Shown here piece by piece: positions 1 through 6,298 of a stretch of DNA of 8,468 nt (within the stretch, counting starts at the first letter, position 1; each line of letters opens with the position of its first letter). The position numbers and the translations under genes were made by a program. Under the pieces are notes generated by a model that worked only from the letters and a program-made list of their open reading frames with translations, searched no databases and was not told the origin of the DNA. This stretch comes from Marivivens sp. (lineage in GTDB: Bacteria; Pseudomonadota; Alphaproteobacteria; Rhodobacterales; Rhodobacteraceae), in contig JAHEBR010000082.1 of NCBI GenBank assembly GCA_024642185.1, positions 1 to 8,468 of the forward strand. Reading direction: 5' to 3'.

Positions 1-787
1 ATTCAAGCGACGAGAGCGGATCGCCCTTCAGGGGATCGGCGCCGCAGGTCAGGACCATCGCATCGGGCGTGAAAGCCTTGGTGAGCGGGATGATCGCCCC
101 GTCGATCAGACGATCGAATTCGCTGTCGTTGAGCTTGCGCGGCACCGGAATATTGCGCGCATGGCCCCCTGCCACGTCATCGAGCTTGCCGGTGAAGGGC
201 CAGCGGTTTTCCTCGTGCATCGAGATGGTCATCACCCGCGGATCATCGGCGAATGCGGCTTCCACGCCATCGCCGTGATGGGCGTCGAGGTCGATGTAGA
301 GCACCCGCTTCTTGCCGTGGTCGAGCAGGGTCAGGATCGAAAAGACAGGGTCGTTGAAGAAGCAAAAGCCATTGGCCCGGTTTGGCATCCCGTGATGCGT
401 CCCGCCCGCCGGATGGAAGGCCACGCCGCGCTCGAGGGCGGCTTCGGCGGCAAGGATCGAGCCGCCGACCGAGGTCGAGGCGCGCTCGTAAAGCCCTTGA
501 AAGACGGGGTTTTCCATCGTGCCGATATTGTAGGTCTCGCGCGCCTCTGGGCTGACGCGCCCGACAGCTTCGGCATCGCGCAGGGCCGCGACATAGTCGG
601 GCGCATGAAACCGCGTGATCGTCTCGAGGCTGGCTTGCGGGCTTTGCAGATAGGGCGCGTCTTCGGTAAACCAGCCCAGCAATTCCGAAAGAGTCATCAC
701 CGGCCCTACACGGGCGATCGCAAGTGGATGGTTCCCCCGATACCCTGTCGCCCGATAAATTTCAGAACTGATGAATGCAGGTGCCAT
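1..787 (-). CDS. AcuC-like histone deacetylase family amidohydrolase (partial, C-terminus outside window)
   Basis: Zinc-dependent deacetylase of the histone deacetylase/AcuC/acetylpolyamine amidohydrolase superfamily, which removes acetyl groups from lysine side chains or small amines in the cytoplasm. The first 262 residues are present and the frame runs off the left edge; family members are about 340-380 residues. Visible motifs: the active-site His pair in GGTHHG (His131-His132), the NGFCFFND segment just after it, the zinc-binding loop DLDAHHGDG (Asp168, His170), and CGADPL with the third zinc ligand Asp251. The catalytic Tyr/Gly-rich loop expected further on lies outside. The ATG at 787 is preceded by AAAGGG four bases upstream and begins with the strand typical of the family (PAFISSEIY, then GNHPL). 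The HPAGG/HHG context resembles AcuC-type proteins more than acetylpolyamine amidohydrolases, but the substrate cannot be read from sequence. It lies 101 bp downstream of the MFS gene on the same strand and may have its own promoter. Confidence 0.93.
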   Translation of the reverse strand, partial: MAPAFISSEIYRATGYRGNHPLAIARVGPVMTLSELLGWFTEDAPYLQSPQASLETITRFHAPDYVAALRDAEAVGRVSPEARETYNIGTMENPVFQGLYERASTSVGGSILAAEAALERGVAFHPAGGTHHGMPNRANGFCFFNDPVFSILTLLDHGKKRVLYIDLDAHHGDGVEAAFADDPRVMTISMHEENRWPFTGKLDDVAGGHARNIPVPRKLNDSEFDRLIDGAIIPLTKAFTPDAMVLTCGADPLKGDPLSSLE

Positions 788-843
788 CGGCCCTTTCGCG
801 TCTGATTTCCTGTTCGCGCAGCCGCCTTATATCGACTCGTTTA

Positions 844-872
844 AATATTCTGTTTTTTTGTTATATTGGCAA
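844..872 (-). promoter_or_regulatory. possible sigma70 promoter for the deacetylase gene
   Basis: Read on the minus strand, TTGCCA (867-872; 5 of 6 matches to the -35 consensus) is followed after 17 bases by AATATT (844-849; 4 of 6 matches to -10). The spacer is A-rich and includes the run of seven A's at 853-859. Transcription would start near 837, giving a leader of about 50 bases. The MFS gene ends just upstream, so this could be an internal promoter or the deacetylase could simply be read through from the MFS gene. Base matches were judged by eye; no experimental support. Confidence 0.4.
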
Positions 873-888
873 CGGATTTCTGGCGCCC

Positions 889-2052
889 TCAGGCGGCGAT
901 TGCTCGCCGTTCCACAGCGAAAAAGACGGAAAGACCCAGAAGGCCAAGCGCTGATGCGCCGATCCCGAAGGCCAGCGCCGCGCTTGCATTGCCTGCCCAA
1001 TCCGAAAAGGCGCCGGCGAAATAGGGGCCAACCATCATCACGGCATAGTAGATGGCGTAATAGACGCCCATGCCAAAGGCGCGGGACTGTGGCGGCAGGA
1101 ACCGCGAGGGCAAAGCGACAATAGGGCCACCTGCAAAGCCAAAACAAAAGAGTGCCATTGTGAGAAGATAGGGCCCCACCCAAATCGGAACCGCAAAAAC
1201 TGTCAGCACAAGCAGGCAGAAGCTCAGCATCCCCGCGGTGATGACCAATCCGGGGCGGCCTGTCCGGTCGCTGGCGATACCGCCCGCTGGGATTGAAAGG
1301 GCAAGGGCGATCATGAATACCCCGGTCATTGATCCCGCAGCCGAAAGGCCAAAGCCTCGTTCGGTCAGAAACGCAGGCCCGAAACTGTAGATGGTCGCCA
1401 GAGCAACATTATAGAAGGCCCAGATCAGGGCGCTTACCAGAAGCGGCGCAAAGGGAAACCTGACGATCCGAAGCCCGCCCGAAGGGGCCGGAGCATCCTC
1501 GGCGGGCTGATAAAGCGCCAAAAAGGCGACCATTCCCATGGCGATGACAGCCAGTGTTGTCGCCCAGCTAAGCCAGAGGCCTCCGGCGCTTTCGGTCAGA
1601 GGCAGGATCACAAGTGCTGCGGCGATCCCGACGGGCCAGGAATTGATGAAGATTGCCATGGCGGTTGAGATTTCGCGGCCCGTAAACCAATCCACCACCA
1701 TCTTGGTCATGACGATATTGATCACCACACCGCCAACGCCACTGATCACCCGACCGGCAGACACCAGCCAAAGCTGGTCCGCGACAGCAACCAAGAGGCC
1801 CCCCGCCAGCATCAGAACCATCGAATAGCCAATAACCCGCCGGTCCCCGAGCCATCTTGCGATGGCCCCGCCGGGGATCGCAACGATGATACCAGGCCCA
1901 AGATAGAGCCCCACCAAAAGGCCGATTTCGCTGAGGCTAAACCCGTGAATGCGGCTCAGAACGGGGGCAAGGGCACCGATGGACTCAAACTGAAATGCCA
2001 TCCCGAAACGCGCCAGAAACAAAACGGCCAGAATGGTCCAACGGCTTCGCAT
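889..2052 (-). CDS. MFS transporter, 12 transmembrane segments
   Basis: Major facilitator superfamily permease of 387 residues moving an unidentified small molecule across the inner membrane. Hydrophobic segments fill the protein, with a short polar loop near residues 182-200 (PAEDAPAPSGG) separating the two six-helix halves. A motif-A-like loop lies at about 60-72 (GGAIARWLGDRR) and its counterpart in the second half at about 267-277 (GGIASDRTGRP). The overall look is of the CynX/NimT-like or general anion/drug MFS groups, but substrate is not recognisable. The start was chosen between two adjacent ATGs (2055 and 2052): AGGA lies three bases before the first and six before the second, so 2052 is better spaced. 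The frame stays open up to 2286, but that extension has no hydrophobic or conserved content and would overlap the divergent gene. The downstream neighbour is the deacetylase; a joint role (uptake or export of an acetylated compound) is only a guess. Confidence 0.88.
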   Translation of the reverse strand: MRSRWTILAVLFLARFGMAFQFESIGALAPVLSRIHGFSLSEIGLLVGLYLGPGIIVAIPGGAIARWLGDRRVIGYSMVLMLAGGLLVAVADQLWLVSAGRVISGVGGVVINIVMTKMVVDWFTGREISTAMAIFINSWPVGIAAALVILPLTESAGGLWLSWATTLAVIAMGMVAFLALYQPAEDAPAPSGGLRIVRFPFAPLLVSALIWAFYNVALATIYSFGPAFLTERGFGLSAAGSMTGVFMIALALSIPAGGIASDRTGRPGLVITAGMLSFCLLVLTVFAVPIWVGPYLLTMALFCFGFAGGPIVALPSRFLPPQSRAFGMGVYYAIYYAVMMVGPYFAGAFSDWAGNASAALAFGIGASALGLLGLSVFFAVERRAIAA

Positions 2053-2080
2053 CATGCGTCCTTTCGGGGAATCGTGCCAA

Positions 2081-2100
2081 CTAGATAGCATATGAGCTAG
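2081..2100. promoter_or_regulatory. imperfect palindrome in the divergent MFS/phosphatase promoter region
   Basis: Two CTAG tetramers (2081-2084 and 2097-2100) flank a 12-base centre that contains the self-complementary CATATG. The symmetry is imperfect between the arms. It sits 29-48 bases upstream of the MFS start, within the 153-bp gap separating two divergent genes, where an operator would be expected. No regulator gene adjoins it, so no factor can be proposed. The rest of the gap shows no convincing -35/-10 pair for the plus-strand gene. Confidence 0.25.
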
Positions 2101-2208
2101 GTGGAACTTGCCTAATTCCGTGAGATGAGGCCAAATGGAGGTAGGGTGAGGGCATTGTCGCTTGTCGGTGCCGCTGTTAAGGCGGTGACCAATGGAATTG
2201 GTAGGACG

Positions 2209-3606
2209 ATGCTTTTGGGAACCGAAGAGCAAGGCAACCGGCCCCTCGCAGCGCTGAAGGTTTGGGTGCAAGGGCAATTCAACCACGAAGTCGCCTCAAG
2301 CAAAGACCGTTTCATGTCGCGGATTTTTGCCGAAGTCATGGATGTGGGCTTCCTGCGCCACCTGTGGACCAATGAGGGCGAGATCGCACCCGGCGTCTGG
2401 CGGTCAAACCATCCGGGCCGACGCCGGATCAAGGGCTATGCGCGGCGCGGCTTCCGTACCGTTCTGAATCTGCGGAACGATACAGGCAAAGCGCCCTGTC
2501 GCCTCGCGCAGAACGACTTCGAAGACAGTGGCTTGGCCTATTTCAGCTATCCGATGGCGCCGCGCCATGCGCCCAAGGCCGAAGTTCTCTTGGGGCTGAT
2601 CGAGCTTTTTCCAAAGCTGGAAAAGCCGGTTCTTATCCACTGCAAATCGGGCGCTGATCGCACTGGCCTTGCCGCGGCGCTCTGGCTCCTGACACAGGAA
2701 GGCGCCAGCCTTGCCGAAGCGCGCCGTCAGCTGTCGCTGGAATACCTGCATTTCCGCGAGTTCGAGACCGGCGTTCTCGATGCGGTGCTCGACCTATACG
2801 AAGAAGAGGGCCGCGGCCGCAGTTTTGAGGAATGGGTCCGCACGGGCTATGATCCTCTGGCCGCCAATTTCAGGGCGCAGTCGATTTCTTCGGGCCTTGG
2901 CCAGATGGAAAAGCTCGACATCCTGCGCGCGGGCCTCTGGAGCTATGCGCAGTTCCGCGAGGCGGTCTGGCACAAGAGCTTTGAAGGCCCCTATACGACC
3001 GACCGCCAGCGCCGCCGGGCGCGGTTTTTCATGAACTGGGTCGATCACGGCATTTTGCGGGTCTTCTGGCACAATCAGGCCGAAGTCAGCCCCGGCGTGA
3101 TCCGCGCAAACCACCCCAGCGAAAAGCGCCTGCGGCGGATGGCGACCGAAGGGCTCAGGACGGTGATCAATCTGCGCGGGGCGTCAATGCAGCCACAGTA
3201 TCTTCTTGAGAAGGAACTCTGCGACGAAATGGGGCTCGATCTGGTCGATATTCCGATGACCGCCACCGCGGCGCCCTCGGCTGCGAGCATCCTGAAGCTT
3301 CTCGATACTCTCGACGCTTGTGAGAAGCCGGCGCTGATCCACTGCAAGTCGGGCGCCGATCGCACCAGCATCGGCGCGGCCCTTTGGCTTCTCGATCAGG
3401 GGGCGCCTTTGGCTGAGGCTCGGGCGCAGATGTCGATCCGCTTTATCCACCTCAAGAGCAGCGCCAAGGGTGTGCTCGATGCCGTGCTCGACGATTTCGA
3501 GACGGCCAATATCGGTGGTCCGGTGAGCGTCAGGGACTGGCTCAAATCCGGCTACAACCCCGAGGCCATCACCGAAAGGTTCCGCCGCCAGCGCGCGAAG
3601 AGTTGA
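2209..3606 (+). CDS. tandem-domain tyrosine/dual-specificity-type phosphatase
   Basis: Protein of 465 residues made of two copies of a roughly 200-residue Cys-dependent phosphatase domain. Each copy has the same order of landmarks: an FLRHLWTN / ILRVFWHN segment, APGVWRSNHP / SPGVIRANHP, RTVLNLR / RTVINLR, the P-loop HCKSGADRT, an ALWLL helix, a GVLDAVLD segment, and a closing W..(S/T)GY(D/N)P motif. Catalytic Cys and Arg are intact in both (Cys145/Arg151 and Cys379/Arg385), 234 residues apart. Rhodobacterales homologues as I know them are single-domain proteins of about 220-240 residues, so this is a duplication-fusion. No signal peptide or membrane segment, so cytoplasmic; substrate (phosphoprotein, phospholipid or phospho-sugar) unknown. 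Start: ATG 2209 fits the domain length. Longer starts at GTG 2146 (GGAGG four bases upstream) and ATG 2125 are open, but the extra codons (AGG, GGA, TTG, GTT) look non-coding. The glycosyltransferase follows 50 bp later. Confidence 0.85.
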   Translation: MLLGTEEQGNRPLAALKVWVQGQFNHEVASSKDRFMSRIFAEVMDVGFLRHLWTNEGEIAPGVWRSNHPGRRRIKGYARRGFRTVLNLRNDTGKAPCRLAQNDFEDSGLAYFSYPMAPRHAPKAEVLLGLIELFPKLEKPVLIHCKSGADRTGLAAALWLLTQEGASLAEARRQLSLEYLHFREFETGVLDAVLDLYEEEGRGRSFEEWVRTGYDPLAANFRAQSISSGLGQMEKLDILRAGLWSYAQFREAVWHKSFEGPYTTDRQRRRARFFMNWVDHGILRVFWHNQAEVSPGVIRANHPSEKRLRRMATEGLRTVINLRGASMQPQYLLEKELCDEMGLDLVDIPMTATAAPSAASILKLLDTLDACEKPALIHCKSGADRTSIGAALWLLDQGAPLAEARAQMSIRFIHLKSSAKGVLDAVLDDFETANIGGPVSVRDWLKSGYNPEAITERFRRQRAKS

Positions 3607-3644
3607 GCGGGGCAGGGCGATCCCCTATGAGGGGCTTGTCAGGC

Positions 3645-3650
3645 AAGGAG
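3645..3650 (+). promoter_or_regulatory. strong ribosome binding site deciding a TTG start
   Basis: AAGGAG, a near-perfect Shine-Dalgarno sequence, lies six bases before a TTG at 3657. The earlier in-frame candidates, TTG 3603 (overlapping the upstream stop region) and ATG 3627, have no comparably placed site. Starting at 3657 also brings the protein straight into the conserved KRIAAITSVRND strand of the family. Confidence 0.6.
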
Positions 3651-3656
3651 CCCCTC

Positions 3657-4490
3657 TTGAAGCGTATCGCGGCGATCACCTCGGTTCGGAACGATACGAT
3701 GTTCCTCGATCGCTGGATCGCGCATTACGGCGCGGCCTTTGGCCCTGAGAACCTGCACGTCATCATCGACGGGATGGACCAGCCCGTGCCTGCGCCGGAA
3801 ACCGGTGTGAATGTGATCCGTGTCGATTATGTGCCCCGCTCGGTTGTCGCTGGCGACAAGGAGCGCGCCCGCCGCGCCTCGGCTCTCGCCAAGGAGTTGC
3901 TAAAGTCGGTCGATCTCGTCGTCGGCACCGATGTCGATGAATTCCTGATCGTCGATCCCGCACTCGGCGTGAGCCTTGGTGCCTATCTGTCGTCCATCGA
4001 AGTTCCCGGTTCTCTCTCGGCCCTTGGCCTCGACGTGGTGCGCCATCTCGATAAGGAAGAGCCGATCGACCGCGCCCGCCCGTTTCTCGACCAGCGCCGA
4101 TACGCCAAAATCTCTGACCGTTACAGCAAGGCGCTGATCCTGTCGGAACCGCTCGACTGGGGCTCGGGCCAGCATCGGGTGCGGGGGCGCAATTTCCGCA
4201 TCGACCCCAACCTCTACCTTCTGCACTTCGGCAGCGTCGATCACGCGGTGAGCGAGGCGCGCGCCTCGGACGCCGACCGGATCAAGGAAGGCTGGGCCGC
4301 GCATCAGAAGCGGCGTGATGCCCTCTTCAATGAAATCCGGCAGGCCGAACCGATCCCTGCCGACGAACGCTTTGCCTCGGCCCGGCGCGCGATGGCCCTT
4401 TGGCGCTCGCCGCTCAAATGGAACAAGCCGGGGCGCTTGCGCTCCGGCTCGGTGGTTGTTCTTCCCGAAAGGTTCAGGGGGCTCGTCTAG
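3657..4490 (+). CDS. GT2/GT92-like glycosyltransferase
   Basis: Cytoplasmic glycosyltransferase of 277 residues, probably moving a sugar from a nucleotide-sugar onto a surface glycan or lipid acceptor. The N-terminus (RIAAITSVRNDTMFLDRWIAHYG) matches the short GT-A family grouped as Glyco_tranf_2_4/GT92-like, common in Rhodobacterales. The metal-binding DXD-type motif is DVDEF at residues 92-96, preceded by VVGT. Family-typical later motifs are SGQHRVRG (His163) and LHFGSVDH (His190). No membrane helix. Start TTG 3657 is chosen for its Shine-Dalgarno; ATG 3627 would add ten residues and TTG 3603 eighteen. The gene sits 50 bp after the tandem phosphatase, most likely in one transcript, which suggests a shared role in glycan assembly. 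Its stop lies three bases from the stop of the convergent P460 gene. Acceptor and donor are not identifiable. Confidence 0.85.
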   Translation: MKRIAAITSVRNDTMFLDRWIAHYGAAFGPENLHVIIDGMDQPVPAPETGVNVIRVDYVPRSVVAGDKERARRASALAKELLKSVDLVVGTDVDEFLIVDPALGVSLGAYLSSIEVPGSLSALGLDVVRHLDKEEPIDRARPFLDQRRYAKISDRYSKALILSEPLDWGSGQHRVRGRNFRIDPNLYLLHFGSVDHAVSEARASDADRIKEGWAAHQKRRDALFNEIRQAEPIPADERFASARRAMALWRSPLKWNKPGRLRSGSVVVLPERFRGLV

Positions 4491-4493
4491 CCC

Positions 4494-5030
4494 CTATTCC
4501 TTCCACTCGCGCCATTCGCGGATGGTCTCCATGACCGAGTCCGAGAAGAGATAGTCGGTCTCGGTGGCGACCTCGTGGCACTGATAGCAAAACTCGACAC
4601 GGCCGATCTCTTCGACCGGCACGGTCCCGCTCGACTCGAAGGAGCCATAATACCAGTCGCCATGTTCGGGATCATATCCGGCCGGCATCTTGACCATCAC
4701 GGTGATCTTGCGGATCGCCGGATCGTCCTCGCCCATGTGGATCGCCTTCACCACCGCCGCGCATTCGGGATAGGCCGAGGCGAGGTTCTGGTAGGGTTCG
4801 GCGGCCAGTTCGTTGGCGTAGATGTCGATCCAGTTCTCGCCGTGCGCGTAGGAGATCACCGGCTCTTCGGTGATCTTGATCCAGGACTGGTAGTCCTCGA
4901 AGGTCATCCACTCTTCGTCGTGGCAGAAATCGAGATCGGTGGCATGGGCCATACCGGCGAAGGCAAGAAGAACCGAAACTACTGAAACGACAGTGCGCAA
5001 ACCACGGGCAAAAAATCTAAAGAACGACAT
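4494..5030 (-). CDS. periplasmic cytochrome P460-family c-type haem protein
   Basis: Precursor of 178 residues with a signal peptide (FFRFFARGLR, hydrophobic core, AHA cleavage before Thr31), so the mature protein is periplasmic. A single covalent haem site CYQCH lies near the C-terminus at 148-152, followed by EVATETDYLFS. With the upstream MVKMPAGYDPEHGDWYYGSF stretch this is the standard layout of the cytochrome P460/cytochrome c'-beta family (haem motif late, not early as in ordinary cytochromes c). P460 proteins oxidise hydroxylamine or bind NO through a Lys-haem cross-link; Lys95 in AAVVKAIH is a candidate for that lysine, but alignment is needed, and without it the protein would be c'-beta-like. 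ATG 5030 was chosen because AAGGGGG lies eight bases upstream; GTG 5039 is too close to it. Last gene after the LuxR regulator and YeeE permease on the same strand. Confidence 0.82.
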   Translation of the reverse strand: MSFFRFFARGLRTVVSVVSVLLAFAGMAHATDLDFCHDEEWMTFEDYQSWIKITEEPVISYAHGENWIDIYANELAAEPYQNLASAYPECAAVVKAIHMGEDDPAIRKITVMVKMPAGYDPEHGDWYYGSFESSGTVPVEEIGRVEFCYQCHEVATETDYLFSDSVMETIREWREWKE

Positions 5031-5069
5031 TACTAGCACCCCCTTTGTGAAAGGCAGTCTGAAATAGCC

Positions 5070-5099
5070 GCGCGGCCCGCAGATTCGTACGGGCCGCGC
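5070..5099 (-). promoter_or_regulatory. perfect 10-bp GC-rich hairpin between yeeE and the P460 gene
   Basis: Arms 5070-5079 (GCGCGGCCCG) and 5090-5099 (CGGGCCGCGC) are exact reverse complements around a 10-base loop. It lies in the 87-bp gap after the permease stop and before the P460 start. On the transcribed strand no T-run follows, so it lacks the tail of an intrinsic terminator. It would form a very stable RNA stem that could protect the yeeE mRNA 3' end, slow RNA polymerase, or mark a processing site setting different levels of the two proteins. Confidence 0.55.
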
Positions 5100-5117
5100 A
5101 GGGTCAACTGGGCCTTG

Positions 5118-6197
5118 TCAGGCCATATTCTCCATCGTCTTGATCCCGGCAATGCCGCCGACAACGATGAAGGCGAATGTCAGGAACGAGCCGATGGCGA
5201 GGGTCGAGACCCCTGTCAGCGCCTGGCCGACGGTGCAGCCAAGCGCCAAAACGCCGCCGATGCCCATGAGCGCTGCGCCAAACATATTGCGCACGGCATC
5301 CGAAGGGCCGGCAAAGGTCGTCAGGTGCAGACGCTTGCCGTAGGCGGCACCGAGGAAGCCGCCGAACAGCGCGCCGGCCAGCGACGCCACGCCGAAATCG
5401 GGCGCACCAAGCGCGGTGAAGCGCATCAGATAGTCGAGCGTATCGCCAGCGGGGCGCACATAGGTCAGCGAGATGACCGTGGCGTTGGAGGCGAACTCGT
5501 CATAGGCGAGGCCGGTGACAGCCCAACCTGCGACAACGCAGAGGCCGATGCCGATACCGCCGATGATATCGGCCTTGGATCCGCGGAACGAGGCGTCCTT
5601 GAAGCAGTAGATTACCACCGCAAGCACGATGACAGCCATTGCGGCGGTCGTGGCTGTCTCGACCGACATTCCAAGCAGATCGGCCAGCAGAACCCCGAGG
5701 CTCTGGTCATCCCCGACGCTCGTTGTGAGCGGCGTAAAGATCGAGACACGCAGCGGCCCGAGAAGCCCGCCGATGGTCATGAAGGCAAAGATGCCCATCA
5801 CGATCAGCACGACCATCGACCGAAGATCGCCGCCGCCCGCGCGCACCAGATTGCGGCTCGCGCAGCCTCCGGCGAAGACCATGCCGAAGCCAAAAACCAA
5901 TCCGCCGATGATATTGCCGCCCCATCCGAATTCGCCGGTGCGATACATCGACATAGAGGTATCGACCATTCCGGCGCCCTGAATGACCCAAACGCCAAGC
6001 ATCGCTGTCGCCGCAGCGAGAAGCCATGATCGGAACCGATTATAGCTGCCGAAGGACAGGATGTCCGAAATGGATCCCATCGTGCAGAAGTTGGTCCGCG
6101 CGACCAGAAAACCGAAAACGATACCAATCACCAAGCCGCCCCATCCAATAAAGGATGCAGCATTCTCAACAGCCGTCATCTTCCAAGTCTCGATCAT
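5118..6197 (-). CDS. YeeE/YedE family sulfur-compound (thiosulfate-type) permease
   Basis: Inner-membrane protein of 359 residues in the YeeE/YedE (PF04143; TsuA-like) family, whose characterised members import thiosulfate or related sulfur species by passing them along conserved cysteines. Three matching Cys motifs are present: RTNFCTMGSI (Cys38), AGGCASRNLVRAGGG (Cys112) and ALGCTVGQALTG (Cys321). The two halves repeat this GxxxGxxxxGGC-type pattern and are almost wholly hydrophobic, in line with the full-length, internally duplicated version rather than the split half-size PmpA/PmpB pairs. ATG 6197 is preceded by AAGGGGGG with good spacing. It lies 101 bp downstream of the LuxR regulator and 87 bp upstream of the P460 gene, all on the minus strand. 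The partner TusA-type carrier often found with YeeE is not in the window. Exact substrate is uncertain (thiosulfate, sulfite or polysulfide). Confidence 0.9.
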   Translation of the reverse strand: MIETWKMTAVENAASFIGWGGLVIGIVFGFLVARTNFCTMGSISDILSFGSYNRFRSWLLAAATAMLGVWVIQGAGMVDTSMSMYRTGEFGWGGNIIGGLVFGFGMVFAGGCASRNLVRAGGGDLRSMVVLIVMGIFAFMTIGGLLGPLRVSIFTPLTTSVGDDQSLGVLLADLLGMSVETATTAAMAVIVLAVVIYCFKDASFRGSKADIIGGIGIGLCVVAGWAVTGLAYDEFASNATVISLTYVRPAGDTLDYLMRFTALGAPDFGVASLAGALFGGFLGAAYGKRLHLTTFAGPSDAVRNMFGAALMGIGGVLALGCTVGQALTGVSTLAIGSFLTFAFIVVGGIAGIKTMENMA

Positions 6198-6244
6198 TCT
6201 TCCCCCCTTGCGTCCTGTCTTTGCAGGTTAGTTAGAGAAATCAT

Positions 6245-6268
6245 CAGATATATAGATGTTAGTATCTG
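6245..6268. promoter_or_regulatory. inverted repeat upstream of yeeE, candidate operator
   Basis: CAGATA (6245-6250) and TATCTG (6263-6268) are exact inverted arms around 12 bases, in an AT-rich stretch 48-71 bases before the permease start. On the minus strand ACAGAT occurs twice 13 bases apart (at 6277-6282 and 6264-6269), the second overlapping an arm. The size suits a dimeric regulator, and the LuxR-type regulator is encoded immediately upstream, making it the obvious candidate. No good -35 element is visible around it, as is common in activator-dependent promoters. Confidence 0.4.
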
Positions 6269-6298
6269 TTTTATTGATCTGTCTACGATTTTTGGAGG

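Noticed and set aside
161..805. Plus-strand open frame of about 214 codons opposite the deacetylase
   Set aside because: The minus strand carries the conserved His pair and zinc-binding loop in frame; the plus frame has no domain features.
851..860. T-run at 853-859 as an intrinsic terminator
   Set aside because: No GC-rich hairpin precedes it on the plus strand and no plus-strand gene ends there; on the minus strand it lies in the probable promoter spacer.
2062..2080. TGGCACG before the MFS gene as a sigma54 -24 element
   Set aside because: The matching GC at -12 is absent at the required spacing (CCCG instead of TTGC), and the site is too close to the start codon.
2125..2208. Longer start of the tandem phosphatase (ATG 2125 or GTG 2146)
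   Set aside because: GTG 2146 has a good GGAGG site, so it is not excluded, but the codons in this stretch (several AGG, GGA, TTG, GTT) are unlike the rest of the gene and the domain does not need them.
2053..2286. N-terminal extension of the MFS gene to a start at 2286
   Set aside because: The added 77-78 residues are polar and unconserved in look and overlap the divergent phosphatase gene; the ATGs at 2055/2052 have a Shine-Dalgarno and begin right at the first membrane segment.
5115..6029. Long plus-strand open frame of about 300 codons opposite yeeE
   Set aside because: Its product is low-complexity and rich in His, Asp, Arg and Ala, the usual antisense shadow of a GC-rich membrane protein gene; the minus strand encodes an unmistakable YeeE family protein.
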